From Verrucomicrobiota bacterium (GTDB lineage: Bacteria > Verrucomicrobiota > Verrucomicrobiia > Limisphaerales > AV2): DNA of 8,192 nucleotides. Both the position numbers and the translations under genes were made by a program. The DNA is taken from contig QHPW01000293.1 in assembly GCA_003219675.1 (NCBI GenBank), positions 5,816-14,007 of the forward strand, written 5' to 3'. This document shows positions 4,876-8,192 of the stretch, in pieces (the first letter of the stretch is position 1; the number at the start of each line of letters is the position of its first letter). The notes under the pieces are model-generated. The model saw nothing but the letters and a program-made list of their open reading frames with translations, had not been told where the DNA came from and searched no databases.

Positions 4876-7800
4876 AGGCACTCAGGACACAAAACGGAGA
4901 ACCCGAGTGCGATCTTTCAACAAAATGATCGTCGCTTCGGGTGAGTTGATGAAGTATCACCGACGCAGAAAGACCTGCAATCGCGGTTGAGTCGGTCAGG
5001 GTTGAAGAATCACACGGTAGAATCGCAAGGCAGGACTCGTCGTTGTGTCGGTGAAGGAGACAACTCCGCTGGCAGGGACAGTTCCCGAATCCAATGTCGT
5101 CCACTGAACCAGGTCTTCGGAACTTTGAACCTGGTAATGAGCGCCGGCTGGCGCCGTGAAAGAGAAGGCAAACGAGCCGCCCGAAGTGAAGCCTTCCGCA
5201 AGCACGTCTGGCGCGGCCATCGCGACATTGATCTGGATCGAACCGGAGACACCCGGAGGACTGTCCACCGATATCTGGTAGGGCACGCCGGCGGTGGTCG
5301 CAAATCCGGCACTGGCTCGGATGTTCGCCGAAGGAATATCCGGTTGCTATGGCAATAGCCTGCCCGCTTCGAGGCGGTGTCCAGGACCACCACACGGATC
5401 CGGTCCCCAACCCGAACAGCGGTTCACCGGCTTCGTAGCTCGCGTTCTCGTTGGAACCGGTGACGGTCACGCTCGATCCGGAGATCAAAATGCGATTTGC
5501 GAACGCATCATTGAGGGGAGGCACCAGCGGTTCGACTCGCAAACTCAAATACCCGCCGGGGTTGAACTCGTGCGCCAGTGCAATAGCGTAATCCGCTCCA
5601 GCGTCGGCGATGAAGGACAGTTCGAGCGTCGCAAGATATTGACCGTTGGTATAAATGGGATTCTGCGACTTGCTGGAAACCAACGCGAGGTTGGCCAGAG
5701 TTGATCCGGTGTAAACAGCGGCGACCAGGGTGCCGGACGATCCGCGGCTGTGCGCGGTCAGACGGACCTTGCCACCAGAGGGTGCGGTCCACCTCCACCA
5801 CACGGATGCGTCCGCGAACGTGCCGCCGTGGTCGGGTTCATCCGCCTCGGTTGTCGCTCCGAAGTTGTAGCCGGCCACCGCGTTTGTATCGGCGATCAAG
5901 ATCCGATTTGCAAAATTGTCGTTCGGCGGAGGAATCGGGAGAACGGTGAGGGTGACAGTGACGGTATTGGTGGCGCCCGCTGAATTGTTGATCGTCGCAT
6001 AATAACTCCCGGCCTGGGCGGTTGAAACGCTGGAAAGAGTCAGGGTCGCGTTGACGCCTGCGGCGCCCAAGCTTGTCCCGTTGAAATACCATTGATAGGA
6101 AGTCGGCGGCGTGCCGGCGGCGACGACATTGAACACCGCATTGGAGCCTTGCAGCACCACCAGATTGGCCGGCTGCAACAGAATTTCCGGAGCGGTCGTC
6201 CCGGCCCGAAAATCCACCTGATCGACCCAGGCGCCGTTGGTCAGCGACAGCGTCGCGGTATTGTTCGTGTAGGCCCAGCGCACCGTATGGCTGCCACCGG
6301 CGAGATAATAAACCTGAGGCTGCCAATCCACCTGTCCGGAAATTTTCCCCGGTTGCTCAGCTCCATCGATCAGGAATCTGGCAAAGTTCTGGTTCGTTGG
6401 GGAAGAAGTTTTCCACCAGAACGTGAGAGTGCCCGGTCCGGTCGTGGTGGTTTCCATCCAGCTTTCCTGCCGAAAACCAATCGGACCGGATTGGGCGGCG
6501 TCCACACCGTCGTGCGAAAAGGTGGTCTGCCCGAAAAATCCGATCTGGCCCCCGCGAGTCCAGGTGAGCGACGGGGTTTCGAGTGCGACCGGCAGCGGCA
6601 GGCCAAAGATGGCGGTGACAGACTGATTGCGGTTCATCAAGACGCTATTGGTCGTATTCGTGCCGGAGACCGCGCCGCCCCAGATCACGAAATAATTGTC
6701 GGTATCAGGCACGGCTTGAAGCTGAACGGTCTGACCCAGAGTGTATTTCGGAAGGTCGGGATTGCGGACGACTGTGCCGCCGCTAGTGACCACGGTCAAC
6801 CGCGGCAAGAACGAGGCGTTGCTAGATGGATTGGTGCCGTCGAGGTATTCGTCACGATTGGAAATGCCGTCATTGTCCGCATCGGCGTTAGGATTGATCC
6901 CCACCACATCGAAATATTTGTACTCCCAAATATCAGGCAGGCCATTGCCGTCCGAATCGAGAGACGGGTTCGTCCAGACTGCGTAACTGACCTCGTCCAC
7001 CCAGCCGGCATCCAACGGCGCGTAATAAAGCCCGTTGTATTCGGAGACTTCGTCGCTGTACTTGCGGTAAACCCATCGAACAACATTGGTGCCGGCGGGG
7101 AGATAGTAAGTCCGCAATTGCCAGTCCGTGTTGGTGCCAATCTCGCCGGTGCGCAACACATCGTTCCGGTAGAATCGCAATCGGTCCCCGGGCGTGCCAT
7201 CCACCTTCCACCAAAAAGTGATCGTGCCCTCGGCGCTGAGGACGACGTTGTTCAGTTCCAACCATGCTTCCGAAGCGCCAAGCATACGCGCGGATTGCGC
7301 GGCATCCACGCCGTCGTGAGTGATCTTGGTCTGGCCGTACCAACCGGCCCGATCAATTCTCCAGCCGTTCGTCACGTCCAGTGAGTTCGTCAGCGACAAT
7401 CCGAAAATGGCACGTACCTCCCGCGGACCCCTCAACGCGATCTGGGCGGGGTTGGTTCGGATGCTGGAAGGAAGGTACGAGGGCTCTGTCACGATGTAGC
7501 CAAGAAATTCCAGGCCGGGATCAGGAATGCCCGTAAGGGTCACAATCTGATTGTTCGTGTAGAACGGGAGGTCGGGGGAGACAAAGACTTCTCCGCGGTC
7601 GCTGATGATTGTCAGTCGCGGATTCACGAGGTTGTAGATTTTTGGATGTGTTCCCTCGAGAAATTCGTCGCGATCAGAAACGCCATCCTGATCATAATCC
7701 TCGAAGCCGCTGCGGTTGGTGATGCTGCCAAAGTAAGTGATTTCCCACGAATCGGCCATGCCGTCGCGATCTGAATCGAGTTGCAACAGCGCGTTGCTGC

Positions 7801-8192
7801 TGGTGACCGAACCCAAGGGGTCGCTGACGATGACGCGATATGCGCCAAAGTCGGAGAGCGTGATGTTTGTCAGGAACAACGTATCCGCAGTGGCGGCGAT
7901 ATTGTTGCTGTTGAATTGCCATTGATAAGTTAGCGGGGCCGCGCCTTGCGCCAGGACCGAGAAGACCACGGTATCGTTGGTTGGAGCAACCAGGGACACG
8001 GGTTGGTGGAGAATCGCGAGGGCCGGAGCGTTGGGACTGTAGGAGCGCACCAGATTTCCCGAGGCGTCATTCGTGAAATAAATCTGTTGCGCTTCGACGA
8101 CTGACGCTGCGGCAAACAACGACACCGCCAGCCACAGCGGGGGCACGAACGGTCTCGTCCTGCCGTTCAGAATCGTAATTGAATTGGCCGGC
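4712..8192 (-). CDS. Large secreted multidomain protein (Ig-like, calcium-motif, jelly-roll and NDNFANR modules), 5' end off the window, broken near 5340
   Basis: The frame is open to the right edge. A GTG at 8146-8144 gives MPPLWLAVSLFAAASVVEA-QQ, but its n-region has no basic residue. Upstream in-frame codons (NGRTRPF) supply one, so the real start probably lies beyond 8192. Residues numbered from that GTG: Ig-like 39-122 (TYQWQFN, GAYRVIVSD); DxDxDG-type calcium motifs 124-165 (DSDRDGMADSWE, DYDQDGVSDRDEF); InlB-like 177-250; jelly-roll 258-390 (HDGVDAAQS, FWWK, WVDEV). A second copy follows: calcium motifs 397-440, InlB-like 448-516, jelly-roll 528-647. Then Ig-like 652-736, NDNFANRI module 742-873 and a second NDAFANRI module from 879. 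Family-like sequence ends at about residue 935 (SVWWSWTPPRSGQAIA); from about 5340 to the stop at 4714-4712 the frame is out of register and reads as Arg/Ser-rich nonsense overlapping the fibre gene. No enzyme motif is seen. A role in surface adhesion or structure is inferred. Confidence 0.8.
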   Translation of the reverse strand, partial: PANSITILNGRTRPFVPPLWLAVSLFAAASVVEAQQIYFTNDASGNLVRSYSPNAPALAILHQPVSLVAPTNDTVVFSVLAQGAAPLTYQWQFNSNNIAATADTLFLTNITLSDFGAYRVIVSDPLGSVTSSNALLQLDSDRDGMADSWEITYFGSITNRSGFEDYDQDGVSDRDEFLEGTHPKIYNLVNPRLTIISDRGEVFVSPDLPFYTNNQIVTLTGIPDPGLEFLGYIVTEPSYLPSSIRTNPAQIALRGPREVRAIFGLSLTNSLDVTNGWRIDRAGWYGQTKITHDGVDAAQSARMLGASEAWLELNNVVLSAEGTITFWWKVDGTPGDRLRFYRNDVLRTGEIGTNTDWQLRTYYLPAGTNVVRWVYRKYSDEVSEYNGLYYAPLDAGWVDEVSYAVWTNPSLDSDGNGLPDIWEYKYFDVVGINPNADADNDGISNRDEYLDGTNPSSNASFLPRLTVVTSGGTVVRNPDLPKYTLGQTVQLQAVPDTDNYFVIWGGAVSGTNTTNSVLMNRNQSVTAIFGLPLPVALETPSLTWTRGGQIGFFGQTTFSHDGVDAAQSGPIGFRQESWMETTTTGPGTLTFWWKTSSPTNQNFARFLIDGAEQPGKISGQVDWQPQVYYLAGGSHTVRWAYTNNTATLSLTNGAWVDQVDFRAGTTAPEILLQPANLVVLQGSNAVFNVVAAGTPPTSYQWYFNGTSLGAAGVNATLTLSSVSTAQAGSYYATINNSAGATNTVTVTLTVLPIPPPNDNFANRILIADTNAVAGYNFGATTEADEPDHGGTFADASVWWRWTAPSGGKVRLTAHSRGSSGTLVAAVYTGSTLANLALVSSKSQNPIYTNGQYLATLELSFIADAGADYAIALAHEFNPGGYLSLRVEPLVPPLNDAFANRILISGSSVTVTGSNENASYEAGEPLFGLGTGSVWWSWTPPRSGQAIAIATGYSFGEHPSQCRICDHRRRALPDIGGQSSGCLRFDPDQCRDGRARRACGRLHFGRLVCLLFHGASRRSLPGSKFRRPGSVDDIGFGNCPCQRSCLLHRHNDESCLAILPCDSSTLTDSTAIAGLSASVILHQLTRSDDHFVERSHSGSPFCVLSAYEKHPHHFIASFRYLNALPRAGHRLHVPGPADRQRLRRQRHLRFTIYDLRRARQ
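4728..4755. repeat. (CGTAAAT)4 heptanucleotide tandem repeat inside the fibre gene
   Basis: There are four perfect copies of CGTAAAT on the plus strand (ATTTACG on the coding strand), with one further matching T at 4727. They encode residues 41-50 (IYDLRFTIYD) of the fibre protein. A 7-base unit reads as a 7-residue period, and gain or loss of one unit shifts the downstream frame. Confidence 0.9.
4996..5346 (-). pseudogene. Detached C-terminal end of the large secreted protein
   Basis: The frame is open from just after a TAG at 5349-5347 to the TGA at 4998-4996 (116 codons). It begins IPSANIRASAGFATTAGVPYQ and continues ISVDSPPGVSGSIQINV, the second half of an NDxFANR module. The last ~60 residues (FSFTAPAGAHYQVQSSEDL, VQWTTLDSG, RFYRVILQP) form the C-terminal module common in secreted Verrucomicrobiota proteins and resemble the end of the small protein at 199. 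It therefore completes the protein encoded upstream. The first half of the same module stops in the other frame, and the distance from WWSW to PYQI is only about 37 codons against roughly 60 or more in the intact copy of this protein. This suggests a real deletion as well as a frameshift. The nearest internal start is GTG at 5286, with no ribosome-binding site I would trust. Confidence 0.7.

Noticed and set aside
4876..4995. Terminator or promoter in the gap between the two large genes
   Set aside because: Only a 5-bp stem (4910-4914/4927-4931) with a 12-base loop is visible. There is no T run at its end and no promoter hexamer pair I would defend.
6092..7384. Long plus-strand open frame (about 430 codons) opposite the large secreted gene
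   Set aside because: It lies entirely within well-supported Ig-like, jelly-roll and calcium-motif coding sequence on the minus strand and shows no signal peptide or known motif.

Overview
This window looks like a stretch of a Verrucomicrobiota chromosome (Pedosphaera/Limisphaera-like), judged from protein families I recognise. These are an N-terminal 'FTYQGRLTD…GIYDLRFTIYD' domain, the small secreted 'YSIDWFTIDGGGG…GTIGQPDAG…LEGGFWPG' family, the 'HDGVDAAQS…FWWK…DWQ…VRWAY…WVDQV' lamin/jelly-roll-like modules, 'NDNFANRI' modules, and a shared C-terminal 'YxVQSSEDLxxW…FYRV' module. The assignment rests on memory of these families, not on a search.

All recognisable genes lie on the minus strand, so they read from the right edge to the left. 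(1) From beyond the right edge to 4996 is a large secreted protein. It has two Ig-like domains, two copies of a calcium-motif + InlB-like + jelly-roll block, and two NDxFANR modules. The second of those modules is broken near 5340-5350, and the true C-terminus continues in another frame. (2) From 4875 to 753 is a fibre protein of about 1,370 codons. It has a signal peptide and about 39 short Gly-rich repeats, mostly 17 residues, in two head arrays that each end in an FVWADS cap. It ends in a Peptidase_S74 intramolecular chaperone with a visible Ser-Lys dyad and a coiled coil. Its frame is broken once, near 3244-3257. (3) From 729 to 199 is a small secreted protein. (4) From 145 to the left edge is the start of another probable exported protein. 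Gaps between genes are about 120, 23 and 53 bases, compatible with one transcription unit, though I see no convincing promoter or terminator.

Everything points to the cell envelope or exterior. Every product whose N-terminus is visible carries a signal peptide or export-like segment, no enzyme active site is visible apart from the self-cleavage dyad, and the domains are typical of adhesion or surface structure. The least ordinary elements are three heptanucleotide tandem repeats. One is inside the fibre gene near its start; two bracket and build the start and signal peptide of the small secreted gene. Because 7 is not a multiple of 3, a change in copy number would shift the reading frame.

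Two neighbouring large genes each carry a frame break. The fibre break could be a sequencing or assembly error in a T run. The break in the Ig-domain protein also appears to lack roughly 25 codons, so a simple one-base error does not explain it.
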